Of a DNA stretch of 64,000 nucleotides, positions 1 through 7,987 are shown piece after piece. Origin of the DNA: an uncultured Lachnospiraceae bacterium (GTDB taxonomy: Bacteria > Bacillota > Clostridia > Lachnospirales > Lachnospiraceae); NCBI GenBank assembly GCA_910579465.1, contig CAJTUB010000005.1, forward strand, positions 275,776 through 339,775. The letters are read 5' to 3'. Numbering within the stretch: position 1 is the stretch's first letter; each line of letters starts with the position of its first letter. A model generated the notes under the pieces. That model made no database searches and was not told where the DNA came from. It was given only the letters and a program-made list of their open reading frames with translations. The position numbers and the translations under genes were made by a program.

Positions 1-618
1 CTCCGGCGCATGCTGCGTGGAAAGCACAACCGCATTCAGATGCACCGGCTCCCCTGCCTCATTATACTCTACCGTCACCTGGGACTTTCCGTCCGGACGC
101 AGATACGACAGCGTTCCGTCCTTGCGCACCTTCGCCAGCTGCCTTGTCAGCTTGTGCGCCAGCGAAATCGGGTACGGCATCAGCTCTTCTGTTTCATCCG
201 TCGCATAGCCGAACATCATCCCCTGGTCTCCTGCGCCGATTGCCTCGATGTCCTCGTCCGACATCTTATTTTCCTTTGCCTCAAGCGCCATATCAACGCC
301 CAGGGCAATATCCGCCGACTGCTTATCGAGCGTTACCAGCACCGCACAGGTGTCTGCATTAAACCCGTAGCCCTCCCTGTCATAGCCGATTGTACGCACG
401 GTATCCCGCACTACCTGCTGGATATCTACATTTGCCTTTGTCGTCACCTCGCCCATAACCAGCACAAGCCCTGTCGTGCATGCCGTCTCACAGGCTACGC
501 GGCTCATCGGGTCCTGCGCCATCATTGCATCCAGAATCGCATCGGAAATCTGGTCGCAGACCTTGTCCGGATGCCCCTCTGTTACTGATTCCGAAGTAAA
601 TAAAAACTTATCGCCCAT
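1..618 (-). CDS. metK: S-adenosylmethionine synthetase, N-terminal part (runs off the window)
   Basis: Makes S-adenosylmethionine from methionine and ATP in the cytoplasm. The first 206 codons are present; the rest lies beyond position 1. The N-terminus carries the family's MGDKFLFTSESVTEGHPDK start, in which the His is an ATP-binding residue, followed by the first catalytic-core motif GAGDQGMMFGYA. The ATG at 618 is preceded by an AAAGGAG ribosome site. Upstream lie a terminator, a SAM-I riboswitch and a sigma-70 promoter, so the gene is probably shut off by its own product through transcription termination. Identification is by strong family similarity; nothing looks damaged in the visible part. 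Confidence 0.97.
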   Translation of the reverse strand, partial: MGDKFLFTSESVTEGHPDKVCDQISDAILDAMMAQDPMSRVACETACTTGLVLVMGEVTTKANVDIQQVVRDTVRTIGYDREGYGFNADTCAVLVTLDKQSADIALGVDMALEAKENKMSDEDIEAIGAGDQGMMFGYATDETEELMPYPISLAHKLTRQLAKVRKDGTLSYLRPDGKSQVTVEYNEAGEPVHLNAVVLSTQHAPE

Positions 619-751
619 CTCTTTCTCCTTTCGTTATCTGCTGCTTTCTTCCCTTTTGACATTCGCGCAAGTACGCATCCCACGGAGCGTTTTCTGTTTC
701 ACAGGCATAAGCTTCCGCTTACCGACACAGCACTGCATCTCCTATGAAACA

Positions 752-784
752 AAGAAAAGTCCGTAAACTCTGCGCTACGGACTC
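752..784 (-). terminator. Riboswitch-controlled intrinsic terminator upstream of metK
   Basis: Perfect 8-bp stem AGTCCGTA/TACGGACT (759-766 with 777-784), read on the minus strand and followed by a T-rich run TTTCTTTG. It lies between the SAM aptamer and metK, the expected place for the expression platform. Its loop contains eight bases complementary to the aptamer (see findings). Confidence 0.85.
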
Positions 785-802
785 GATACCTTGAATCAAA
801 TC

Positions 803-902
803 CCTTATTGTTCGGCATTCCTGCCGCTCAACTTGGCACCTTCCCTTCCGGGGGTTGCCGTGACTTCGCAGAGTCTTTACTCTCCGTCACTCTGAATAAG
901 AG
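803..902 (-). promoter_or_regulatory. SAM-I (S-box) riboswitch aptamer
   Basis: The minus strand shows the S-box core: P1 strands CTCTTATT (895-902) and AATAAGGG (803-810), CAGAGTGACGGAG, then GTCACGGCAACC and AAGGTGCCAA, in the right order and spacing. P2 is GTGAC/GTCAC. P1 pairs over 8 bp with one G-U. Bound SAM should stabilise P1 and let the downstream terminator form, reducing metK expression. The loss of the usual GGCCCGAUGAAGCC sequence in P2 is an ordinary covarying variant. SAM-IV is less likely given the layout. Confidence 0.92.
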
Positions 903-938
903 TTTTTCCATATAAAATTTTCTTTCTTAAACACTGCT

Positions 939-967
939 ATCATACACCCGTTTCCTGCATTTGTCAA
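939..967 (-). promoter_or_regulatory. Sigma-70 promoter of metK
   Basis: -35 TTGACA (962-967) and -10 TATGAT (939-944) separated by 17 bp. Transcription would begin around 931, shortly before the riboswitch aptamer. Confidence 0.88.
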
Positions 968-994
968 GCAGAAGTTCCTTGAGTTTCCGCGCTG

Positions 995-1405
995 CTAAAA
1001 ATTTTCTGCGATTTTCCCTGCCAGCTCTGCCGCTTCCCCGTCCGCATAGCTTTTCGTTTCCCACGGAATTATTACACCGTCTGCCACATAGCGCGGAATC
1101 ATATGAATATGCAGATGGAACACGCTCTGTCCGGCTGCTTCCCCGTTGTTCTGAAGCACATTAATTCCGTCACAGGAAAGAGTCTTTTTAATAGCACCGG
1201 AAATGCGCTTTACCACCGGAAGCGCCGCGGAAAGCACTGCGTCGTCTGCTTCCATCAGATTTTTTACATGCGCCTTCGGAAGCAGAAGCACATGCCCCTT
1301 TGCCGCCGGTGCAATATCCAGAATCGCACGGAAATTCCCGTCCTCATATACCGTCGCAGACGGTATTTCTCCATTTGCAAGCTTACAAAAAATACAATTC
1401 TCCAT
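995..1405 (-). CDS. HIT family protein (Hint-type nucleotide hydrolase)
   Basis: 136 residues, the usual length for a stand-alone HIT protein. The catalytic histidine triad is visible as HLHIHMIPR near residues 97-105, and the N-terminus CIFCK supplies the first half of the Cys pair seen in zinc-binding bacterial Hint proteins. Family members cleave nucleoside phosphoramidates, AMP-lysine or related adenylated compounds as cytoplasmic dimers; the true substrate here is unknown. An AGGAGG site precedes the ATG. It is the last gene of the opp-rhomboid-flavodoxin run, 29 bp after its neighbour, and probably a housekeeping passenger in that transcript. Confidence 0.93.
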   Translation of the reverse strand: MENCIFCKLANGEIPSATVYEDGNFRAILDIAPAAKGHVLLLPKAHVKNLMEADDAVLSAALPVVKRISGAIKKTLSCDGINVLQNNGEAAGQSVFHLHIHMIPRYVADGVIIPWETKSYADGEAAELAGKIAENF

Positions 1406-1434
1406 CTTCTTTACCTCCGATTTTTATTTTATTC

Positions 1435-2445
1435 CTATACCAGCGTCTGGAACCGGAACATCATATCAAACTGCCGGAGCAGCTTAAAATCTCCCTTTGC
1501 CGTAATATCGCCGGACATAAATGCTCCCTGGAACGTCACCCTGCCATTGACAATATTCTCCATCACCGCGCGGGACAGCCGGGCAGTCACATCCGCCTGT
1601 ACCGCCTCCTCGGTGTAGCTGCAGAACAGCTTGCCCTCTTTAATCTCTATCAGAAGCGTCCGCCCGTTATCCGCAAAATTCAGCGTATAGGACACCGTTA
1701 TCTTTTCCTCCGGCGCATGATAATTCGTCCGCAGGCTTGCAAGGAACTCCATCTTCGGATTCATGCCAGCACTGCTTTTCTCTAACATTCCCTTAAACAT
1801 CTGGGAAAGCTCCTCTATGTCCTCCTTCTGGCGCTTTACATACTTATCGTTCGAGACATACTTTGATAAATCCTCGCTCTCCTGCGGCGTCAGCGGAATC
1901 GGCACCGCTGCAATGCTCTGCTTTACCAGTCCCCAGCCGGTCGGAAGCTGTATCTCCTTTCTGGATACCGTGCGGTAAAAGCCCTCTGCCTTTTCTTCAA
2001 TAATCTTTGCGTAATCGGTATTGGTTTCAAACTCCACCTGATTTTCTACAAATGTACAGATTCCGTCTGTCACTTTCCCGCCAAGCAGCTCCCAGGAACT
2101 GCGGAGCGCAATCTCTGCCTGCCGCTCCCCGCAGGTAGTCGCCACTACAACCGGCATCATATACATATTCTGCAGCTTCTTTTTATCCGCATACAGCCAG
2201 CAGGCATCCAGAAACTGCTGCATATAGCCTCCGATACCGTACCATTCAAGCGGCACGGCAAGCACTACGCCATCCACCTCTTTGATGCTGCCGGACAGTG
2301 CTGCAATCTCATTCTTCTGTTCGTACAGATTATAGCGGCGCACCTGCACGTTTAATTCCTGAAATACCTCGACCAGCTTATTGACTACATAAATCGTCGT
2401 ATCCTCAATTACACCCCGTCCGCCGTAATAAACCGCTATTTTCAT
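1435..2445 (-). CDS. Flavodoxin-like/NADPH-dependent FMN reductase fused to an SCP2 sterol-carrier-like domain
   Basis: 336 residues. Residues 1-170 form a flavodoxin-like alpha/beta fold (MKIAVYYGGRG start, VVLAVPLEWYGIGGYMQQFLD around the flavin loop), as in the NAD(P)H:FMN or quinone oxidoreductase group. After a linker, residues 230-336 resemble an SCP2 lipid-carrier domain (ADNGRTLLIEIKEG, then ARLSRAVMENIVNGRVTFQGAFMSG in two pieces typical of SCP2). The fusion suggests electron transfer to a bound hydrophobic or quinone-like molecule, which is inference. The ribosome site GGAGG is formed by the last codons of the rhomboid gene, so the two are tightly coupled. The exact reaction is unknown. 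Confidence 0.75.
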   Translation of the reverse strand: MKIAVYYGGRGVIEDTTIYVVNKLVEVFQELNVQVRRYNLYEQKNEIAALSGSIKEVDGVVLAVPLEWYGIGGYMQQFLDACWLYADKKKLQNMYMMPVVVATTCGERQAEIALRSSWELLGGKVTDGICTFVENQVEFETNTDYAKIIEEKAEGFYRTVSRKEIQLPTGWGLVKQSIAAVPIPLTPQESEDLSKYVSNDKYVKRQKEDIEELSQMFKGMLEKSSAGMNPKMEFLASLRTNYHAPEEKITVSYTLNFADNGRTLLIEIKEGKLFCSYTEEAVQADVTARLSRAVMENIVNGRVTFQGAFMSGDITAKGDFKLLRQFDMMFRFQTLV

Positions 2446-2448
2446 ATT

Positions 2449-3129
2449 CTACCTCCGTAAATTACTCCTTTGTTCTCCGTTCCCGCCCTGCCTTCTCCGC
2501 AGATACATGCAGTAGCCGGCTCCTAACACGGCTCCCGCAAGGAAACCTCCGAAATGTGCGGCATGTCCTACACTTTTATTAAAAATATTCCCAAACAGCA
2601 GCAAAAAGACCATCAGCGGAAGCCGGCGGCGTTCTCCTTGCGGCACCTTATCCCGCAAAAGCAGGAGTACAGCCGAAAACGCGCCGAGCAGACCATATAC
2701 CGCGCCTGATGCCCCGGCTGCAAACACTATTTCTGCATTTTCACTTACAATAACACTATTATATATGATTAACGCCGCATCTGCAAGAAGTCCCGAGGCA
2801 AAGTACAAAATAAAAAACCGGAGCCTTCCGAAAAACGGCTCTAAAATTGCGCCGGAAAAATACAACAGCAGCATGTTAAACATAACATGCTCTATGTTAA
2901 AATGATAAAACATCGAAGTAAACAGCCGCCAATATTCTCCCTCTTCCAAGACGAGCGCCGGATTTAATGCCATAAAGGCGACAACCTTTTCCTGCTCACG
3001 AAAAAAAACAAAATCGGCAACCAAAAAAACCACTGCATTGACAATTACCAAAATTGTAGTAATCAACGGGAGTTTTCTTTTTTCTTCCACATTCATTTGT
3101 TCCATCTCCGTTTCCAAAGCTTCCCTCAC
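2449..3129 (-). CDS. Rhomboid family intramembrane serine protease
   Basis: Integral membrane protease that cuts other membrane proteins within or beside their transmembrane helices. About six hydrophobic segments are visible. The catalytic serine lies in GASGAVYG (about residue 140) and the catalytic histidine in GHAAHFGGFLAG (about residue 190); the helix-2 H..N pair is in EHVMFNM. The C-terminus is basic. The annotated start is a GTG 12 bp after the oppF stop with no well-spaced ribosome site; an ATG eleven codons later (MNVEEKRK, with GGAG nine bases upstream) is at least as likely. Position after the opp genes suggests shared transcription, not necessarily shared function. Confidence 0.9.
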   Translation of the reverse strand: MREALETEMEQMNVEEKRKLPLITTILVIVNAVVFLVADFVFFREQEKVVAFMALNPALVLEEGEYWRLFTSMFYHFNIEHVMFNMLLLYFSGAILEPFFGRLRFFILYFASGLLADAALIIYNSVIVSENAEIVFAAGASGAVYGLLGAFSAVLLLLRDKVPQGERRRLPLMVFLLLFGNIFNKSVGHAAHFGGFLAGAVLGAGYCMYLRRRQGGNGEQRSNLRR

Positions 3130-3141
3130 CTCTCATCCGCG

Positions 3142-4113
3142 CTATCCCCCAAGCGGATGATGACATGCCGCAAAATGTCCCGGTACAATCTCCAAAAGCT
3201 CCGGCTCCTTCTCACGGCACTGCTGCGTACAATAGGCGCAACGTGTATGGAACCGGCAGCCCGAAGGCGGATGAACAGGACTCGGAATATCTCCTTCCAG
3301 TATAACCCTTTTTTTGCTTTCGTTCAAGTCTGTGGAAGGAATTGCGGAAAGAAGTGCTTCCGTATACGGATGCAGGGGTCTTTGAAATAATTCCTCCGTT
3401 TCCGAAAGCTCTGTGAGGACGCCAAGGTACATGACCCCGACACGGTCGCTGATGTGACGCACGACACCTAAATCATGGGAAATAAAAAGATAGGTAAGCG
3501 CCTCCTGCTCCTTTAAATCCAGCAAAAGATTCAGTATCTGTGCCTGTATGGAAACATCGAGTGCGGAAACTGCTTCATCGCAGACTACAAAACGCGGCTT
3601 TCTTGCAAGTGCGCGTGCAATCCCGATACGCTGGCGCTGCCCGCCCGAAAACTGGTGCGGGTAACGGTTAATAAAATATGGTGCCAGCCCGCAGCGCTCC
3701 ATAATTCCCAAAATATATTCCCTGCGGCGGGCAGACGGCATTTTCTCCAGCCCCTCCCCGATAATCTGTCCGACATTTTTTCGCGGGTCCAGCGAGGAAT
3801 ACGGGTCCTGGAACACCATCTGGAGTTCCCGCCGGAACGGGCGCAGCTCCTTTTCCTTTAAGCCGGAAAGCACAATCTCCCTGCCGTCCCGGAAATAGCT
3901 GACGCTCCCCTCCGTCGGCGGAAAAAACCGCAGCACCCCTCTCCCGAAGGTAGACTTCCCGCAGCCAGACTCTCCGACAAGCCCAAAGGTTTCCCCCTGA
4001 AAAATCTCTAAGTCAATTCCGTCGTTGGCGCGCAGAAGCTCCTGCCTTCTCCCATTTTTTACCGAAAAATATTTCTTCCACCCCTTTACGCGAAGCAATA
4101 CCTTCTGTTCCAT
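3142..4113 (-). CDS. oppF: Oligopeptide ABC transporter ATP-binding subunit OppF/DppF-like
   Basis: Cytoplasmic ATPase energising peptide uptake. Walker A GESGCGKST (near residue 47), the signature FSGGQRQRIGIARAL, Walker B FVVCDEAVSALD and the switch His in FISHDLG are all intact. The C-terminal extension has the peptide-transporter GCRFHTRCAYC cluster, which in Opp/Dpp ATPases may bind an iron-sulfur cluster. Start chosen at the second of two tandem ATGs because AAGGAGG then lies 6 bases away; this leaves 14 bp after the oppD stop. Pairs with OppD on the OppB/OppC channel. Confidence 0.95.
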   Translation of the reverse strand: MEQKVLLRVKGWKKYFSVKNGRRQELLRANDGIDLEIFQGETFGLVGESGCGKSTFGRGVLRFFPPTEGSVSYFRDGREIVLSGLKEKELRPFRRELQMVFQDPYSSLDPRKNVGQIIGEGLEKMPSARRREYILGIMERCGLAPYFINRYPHQFSGGQRQRIGIARALARKPRFVVCDEAVSALDVSIQAQILNLLLDLKEQEALTYLFISHDLGVVRHISDRVGVMYLGVLTELSETEELFQRPLHPYTEALLSAIPSTDLNESKKRVILEGDIPSPVHPPSGCRFHTRCAYCTQQCREKEPELLEIVPGHFAACHHPLGG

Positions 4114-4127
4114 CATCCGCCTCCTTA

Positions 4128-5093
4128 CTACGCATAACGGTAACACCGGATTGTATGCCCCGGCCCTGCGGCAAAAAACGGCGGCTCCTTCCGTTCACAA
4201 CAGGGCGTTGCATAAGGGCAGCGCGGCACAAAGCTGCATCCTTCCGGAAGCGCCAAAGGATGCGGCACCGTTCCCTGAATCACCGGAAGCCTTCCGCCCC
4301 TTGCCGCACTTCCCGGCAGGGAAGCCATCAGTGCTTCCGTATACGGATGCCTCGGAGAGTCCTTTTGAAAAAGCCGCTCTGCAGGCGCCTGCTCTACAAT
4401 CCGGCCACAATACATAACCGCAACCTCATCCGCCATTTCCCTGACGACGCCGAGGTCATGCGTAATAAATAAAATTGCTGTTCCCTGTTCCTCTTTTAAT
4501 TCATTCATCAGCTTTAATATCTGCGCCTGTATGGTAACATCCAACGCTGTCGTCGGCTCATCTGCAATCAGAAGCTTAGGCCTGCAGGCAAGCGCCATTG
4601 CAATCATCACCCGCTGACGCATTCCGCCCGACAGCTGATGCGGATACTGCGCTGCCGTAAGCTCAGGGTTCGGAATCCGTACCAGTCGGAGCATCTCTGC
4701 CGCTGCCCGTTCCGCTTCCTTTTTCCCAAGCCTCTGATGAATCCGGAACGGCTCCGCCACCTGACGCCTTATCGTAAATACCGGGTTCAGGCTTGTCATA
4801 GGCTCCTGAAAAATAACAGAAATCCGGTTGCCGCGGATACCCCGCATCTCTTTTTTCGACGCCTGCACCAGATTCTTTCCTTCAAACCGGATTTCACCAC
4901 CTGCAATTTTCCCGTTCCCGGAAAGAAGCCCCAGAATACTCATAGCTGATACACTTTTCCCGGAGCCGCTTTCGCCCACGATGCCAAGTGTTTTCCCTTC
5001 CTCCAGCACATAGGAGACTCCGTCTACCGCCCTTACTGCTCCCTTCTTTGTCATAAAAACAGTCTGCAGCTCCTTTACTTCCAATAATGCCAT
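4128..5093 (-). CDS. oppD: Oligopeptide ABC transporter ATP-binding subunit OppD/DppD-like
   Basis: 321 residues, normal for OppD. Walker A GESGSGKS, signature LSGGMRQRVMIAMAL, Walker B LLIADEPTTALD and the switch FITHDLGVV are intact, and the C-terminal oligo-HPY region ends with GCSFVPRCPYATPCC, the family's cysteine motif. It lies 7 bp after oppC and is the partner ATPase to OppF, forming the heterodimer that drives the membrane channel. Confidence 0.95.
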   Translation of the reverse strand: MALLEVKELQTVFMTKKGAVRAVDGVSYVLEEGKTLGIVGESGSGKSVSAMSILGLLSGNGKIAGGEIRFEGKNLVQASKKEMRGIRGNRISVIFQEPMTSLNPVFTIRRQVAEPFRIHQRLGKKEAERAAAEMLRLVRIPNPELTAAQYPHQLSGGMRQRVMIAMALACRPKLLIADEPTTALDVTIQAQILKLMNELKEEQGTAILFITHDLGVVREMADEVAVMYCGRIVEQAPAERLFQKDSPRHPYTEALMASLPGSAARGGRLPVIQGTVPHPLALPEGCSFVPRCPYATPCCERKEPPFFAAGPGHTIRCYRYA

Positions 5094-5100
5094 AGCCTCC

Positions 5101-6846
5101 CTACCTTTCCTCGGTTTTAGGGTCCAACGCGTCCCGCAGACCGTCCCCGGTCAGATGAATGCAGACCGTACAAACGGCAAACACTACTGCAGGAAACACC
5201 CAGCGCCACCAGTAGCTCCGGATTACAGTCGAATTGTTCGCCCCGCTCAGCATATTCCCCCAGGTCGGCTGCGGCGGCATAACACCGAAGCCCAGATAGG
5301 AAAGCGAAGACTCTGTCAGCATGCAGGTAGCAAAATCCAGTGTCGCACTTACAATAATGACAGAAAGCACATTCGGAATCACATGCCGGAACACAATAAC
5401 TGCTTCCCGTACACCAACGGAACGCGCTGCCGTGACAAACTCCTTCTCCCGCTCCGCAAGCACCTGTGCACGCACAAGCCTTGCCAGACCCGGCCAGCTC
5501 AGCACCCCGAGCACCACCATAATCAGAAAAATCCGGCTGTTTTCCGTCATGGAAGAGCCGATAACAGATGAGAGTATCATAGCAAAGGGAAGAAACGGAA
5601 GCGCGCTCACAATCTCTGTAAAACGCTGCAAAAGCAGGTCCACCTTTCCGCCGAAATATCCTGAAATTCCACCGATGAGCACTCCGAGCACCGTGGAAAT
5701 CACGACTGCAGCCGCCCCCACCGTCATTGTCATGCGGCCGCCGTTCAAAAGCCTCACTAAAATATCCCTTCCAAACTCATCCGTTCCGCAGAAATACCCC
5801 TTCAATCCCCACGTCTCCACGCTCCCATCCTCATAAAGCGCATAATTCTGATAACCGCCGCAAAATACATTGACTGCCGTTTTCTTTTTCCGCTTCGGAG
5901 GGCGTGCCTGCCCGAAGGAGTCGTCGCCCCAGGAAAGAAGCTCTCCGGTTTTTGTTACTGCCGTATAGTGGTATCTTCCTCCGGAGAGCTTCACAAACCC
6001 GGCGTCCGTCTCCGGCACCCTTTCCTCCCCCTTGACGCAGTTTCCCCAGACAAGTACCGTGCCGTCCTCAAACACCGCTGCCACGGTCTGGGCAGTAGAG
6101 GCAAGGTCTTTTACGCCGCCCTGCCTTGCCCTTTCCGGAATGTCTGAAACCGCCGTTTCCTTTTTTCCGGTATATGCCACGGTTCCGTCCTCCAACAGCG
6201 CCGCATAGGCAAATCCGGTAAACACAAGCTTCCGGATTTTTCCCTGATATTCTTCTTCTATCTGAATGTCACATAAATTTTCGTTGCCCCAGAGATAGGC
6301 TCTCCCGTTTTCATCTACTGCGGCGGAGCACTGATTCCCTGCGGCAATCTGTACAACCCTGCCCGCATTCTTTAACGCCTCCGGAAAATCTCCCTGTCCC
6401 AGTCTTGTATTGCCCCAGACAAAGATACGGTTGTCCGCCGAAAGTGCTACCACATGATCATTCCCGGCAGCTACCACAGTAATAACGCTCTCCTGCACCT
6501 CCTGCGGAATCTCCGCTACATCCGTCGTACCGGTTACCTGCCCGTGTCCCCAGACAAATACCTTTCCTTCTGTTGACAGACCGACCGAAAACGTCGCACC
6601 CACCGCAATCTCCGCAAGGTTTCCTTTCAATTCCGGCGGCAGCTTCATCAGGCTCCGTCCCGGCGGCACATTTGCCTGCGTGGATTCGGAATAGGACAAA
6701 TCCAGCGGAAAAAAAAGCGGTCCGAGCAGCATAATAAGAAAAATAAGCAAAAAAACAACCGCACCCGCCATGGCGGCCTTGTTCTCTGAAAACCTCCGGC
6801 AGACGGTCCAAAGAGGAGTCTGCACCGCTTCCTCATTCTTCTTCAT
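5101..6846 (-). CDS. oppC: Oligopeptide ABC transporter permease OppC with an inserted seven-bladed RCC1-like propeller
   Basis: 581 residues, roughly twice normal OppC length. Residues 25-47 are the usual first membrane helix. Residues 75-350 contain seven consecutive RCC1-type repeats, each ending in a GxVxxWG-like strand (GKVFVWG, NRIFVWG, GRAYLWG, GTVAYTG, GTVLVWG, GELLSWG, GSVETWG). The chain then resumes as a normal OppC core beginning GTDEFGRDILVRLL and containing the EAA-type cytoplasmic loop (AARSVGVREAVIVFRHVIPN). Topology puts the propeller outside the membrane, where the substrate-binding protein docks. Start chosen at the ATG with AAGGAG five bases upstream; a longer frame exists but lacks a ribosome site. 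The reading frame is continuous, so this is a real insertion and not two genes. Confidence 0.93.
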   Translation of the reverse strand: MKKNEEAVQTPLWTVCRRFSENKAAMAGAVVFLLIFLIMLLGPLFFPLDLSYSESTQANVPPGRSLMKLPPELKGNLAEIAVGATFSVGLSTEGKVFVWGHGQVTGTTDVAEIPQEVQESVITVVAAGNDHVVALSADNRIFVWGNTRLGQGDFPEALKNAGRVVQIAAGNQCSAAVDENGRAYLWGNENLCDIQIEEEYQGKIRKLVFTGFAYAALLEDGTVAYTGKKETAVSDIPERARQGGVKDLASTAQTVAAVFEDGTVLVWGNCVKGEERVPETDAGFVKLSGGRYHYTAVTKTGELLSWGDDSFGQARPPKRKKKTAVNVFCGGYQNYALYEDGSVETWGLKGYFCGTDEFGRDILVRLLNGGRMTMTVGAAAVVISTVLGVLIGGISGYFGGKVDLLLQRFTEIVSALPFLPFAMILSSVIGSSMTENSRIFLIMVVLGVLSWPGLARLVRAQVLAEREKEFVTAARSVGVREAVIVFRHVIPNVLSVIIVSATLDFATCMLTESSLSYLGFGVMPPQPTWGNMLSGANNSTVIRSYWWRWVFPAVVFAVCTVCIHLTGDGLRDALDPKTEER

Positions 6847-6859
6847 TCCGTTCTCCTTA

Positions 6860-7858
6860 TTATTTTGCCACACGAATCCGCGGGTCCACCACACCGTAAA
6901 TCAAATCAAGAAAAAGATTTCCTGCCAGACTGATTACCACATAAAACATCTGTGCCGCTAATACCAGCTCATAGTCCTTCTGCATCAGTGCGTCATATAA
7001 AAGCTTTCCGACACCATTCAGTCCGAAAATATTTTCAATAATCAAAGAGCCCCCGAAAATGCCGAGAAACCAGCTGATAATCAGCGCAATCACCGGTAAA
7101 AGAGCATTCCGCCATGCATGGGAAAAAATTACAGCCCGCTCAGGAAGTCCCTTTGCACGGGCAGTACGGATATAATCCTGTCCCAATGCATCTACCATTG
7201 CCGTTCTCACATAACGTGTCATGCCGCCAAGCGAACCGGCAGTCATTACCAAAAGCGGCAGCGCCATATATTTTATACGGTCAAGCAGCCAGCCGGACAC
7301 GGAAGAAAACTCCGCTCCCGGCGTATTCATTCCGGAAACCGGAAACCAACGCAGTACCACGGCAAATACATAAATAAACAACAGTGCAATAATATAAACC
7401 GGCACGCCGTAACCTACCATTGTCACAATCTGCGTAACACGGTCAAACACCGAGTCCTTCTTTACGGCGCAGGCAATCCCGAGCGGTATCGTAAGAGACA
7501 GTGCCAGAACGACCGACATCAGGTTCAAAATCACGGTATTCTGCATCGGCGCCGTGATTACCTGCGCCACCGGCTGCCGGTACGATTGTGAATAGCCTAA
7601 ATTCCCTGTGAAAAGTCCGGTAATCCACCGGATGTAGCGGAGCGGAAGCGGCTGATCCAGTCCCAGCCGTACCGTAATCGCCTGCTTTTCTGCTTCAATC
7701 TGCTCCGCCGTAAGATTTTTATTTTCTTTCACGAAATTTGCCAGCTCTGCCTTCACCGGGTCACCCGGAATCAGATGGTACAAAAAGTAAAGCACTGCCG
7801 AAACAATCAGAAACACTGCCGCCATATACCACAGTCTCTTTACCACATATTTTACCAT
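6860..7858 (-). CDS. oppB: Oligopeptide ABC transporter permease OppB
   Basis: 332 residues with six membrane segments: one N-terminal helix, an extracellular loop (residues 35-100) and the BPD-type core. Hallmarks include LYHLIPGDPV after helix 1, the EAA loop DYIRTARAKGLPERAVIFSH (coupling to OppD/F) and the C-terminal DLIYGVVDPRIR. It forms the channel with OppC, whose ATG lies 13 bp downstream. No strong ribosome site is seen before the ATG. The 129 bp before the gene hold a large inverted repeat that could reduce translation or transcription relative to oppA. Confidence 0.96.
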   Translation of the reverse strand: MVKYVVKRLWYMAAVFLIVSAVLYFLYHLIPGDPVKAELANFVKENKNLTAEQIEAEKQAITVRLGLDQPLPLRYIRWITGLFTGNLGYSQSYRQPVAQVITAPMQNTVILNLMSVVLALSLTIPLGIACAVKKDSVFDRVTQIVTMVGYGVPVYIIALLFIYVFAVVLRWFPVSGMNTPGAEFSSVSGWLLDRIKYMALPLLVMTAGSLGGMTRYVRTAMVDALGQDYIRTARAKGLPERAVIFSHAWRNALLPVIALIISWFLGIFGGSLIIENIFGLNGVGKLLYDALMQKDYELVLAAQMFYVVISLAGNLFLDLIYGVVDPRIRVAK

Positions 7859-7890
7859 CGCATTTACCGTCCCGTCTCAAATATGCCCCT

Positions 7891-7984
7891 GCCTGGGGTT
7901 CCGCATTTGGAAAATGCCCTGAAAGCTCCCGGGGACACACAGTCCACCGGACATAAGACGGCACACAAATGCGGAACCCCAGGC
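7891..7984. repeat. 19-bp perfect inverted repeat between oppA and oppB
   Basis: GCCTGGGGTTCCGCATTTG at 7891-7909 is the exact reverse complement of 7966-7984, separated by 56 bases that include a smaller GTCC/GGAC hairpin. There is no T-run, so it is not a classical terminator. It could be an mRNA-stabilising hairpin that keeps oppA message above the permease genes, or a REP/MITE-like insertion. Confidence 0.85.
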
Positions 7985-7987
7985 GTC

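Noticed and set aside
5797..6624. Possibility that the RCC1 region is a separate gene or an assembly chimera
   Set aside because: The frame runs through both junctions without stop, and OppC resumes exactly at its conserved GTDEFGRD motif; an artefact would rarely keep both ends so clean. An assembly check is still reasonable.
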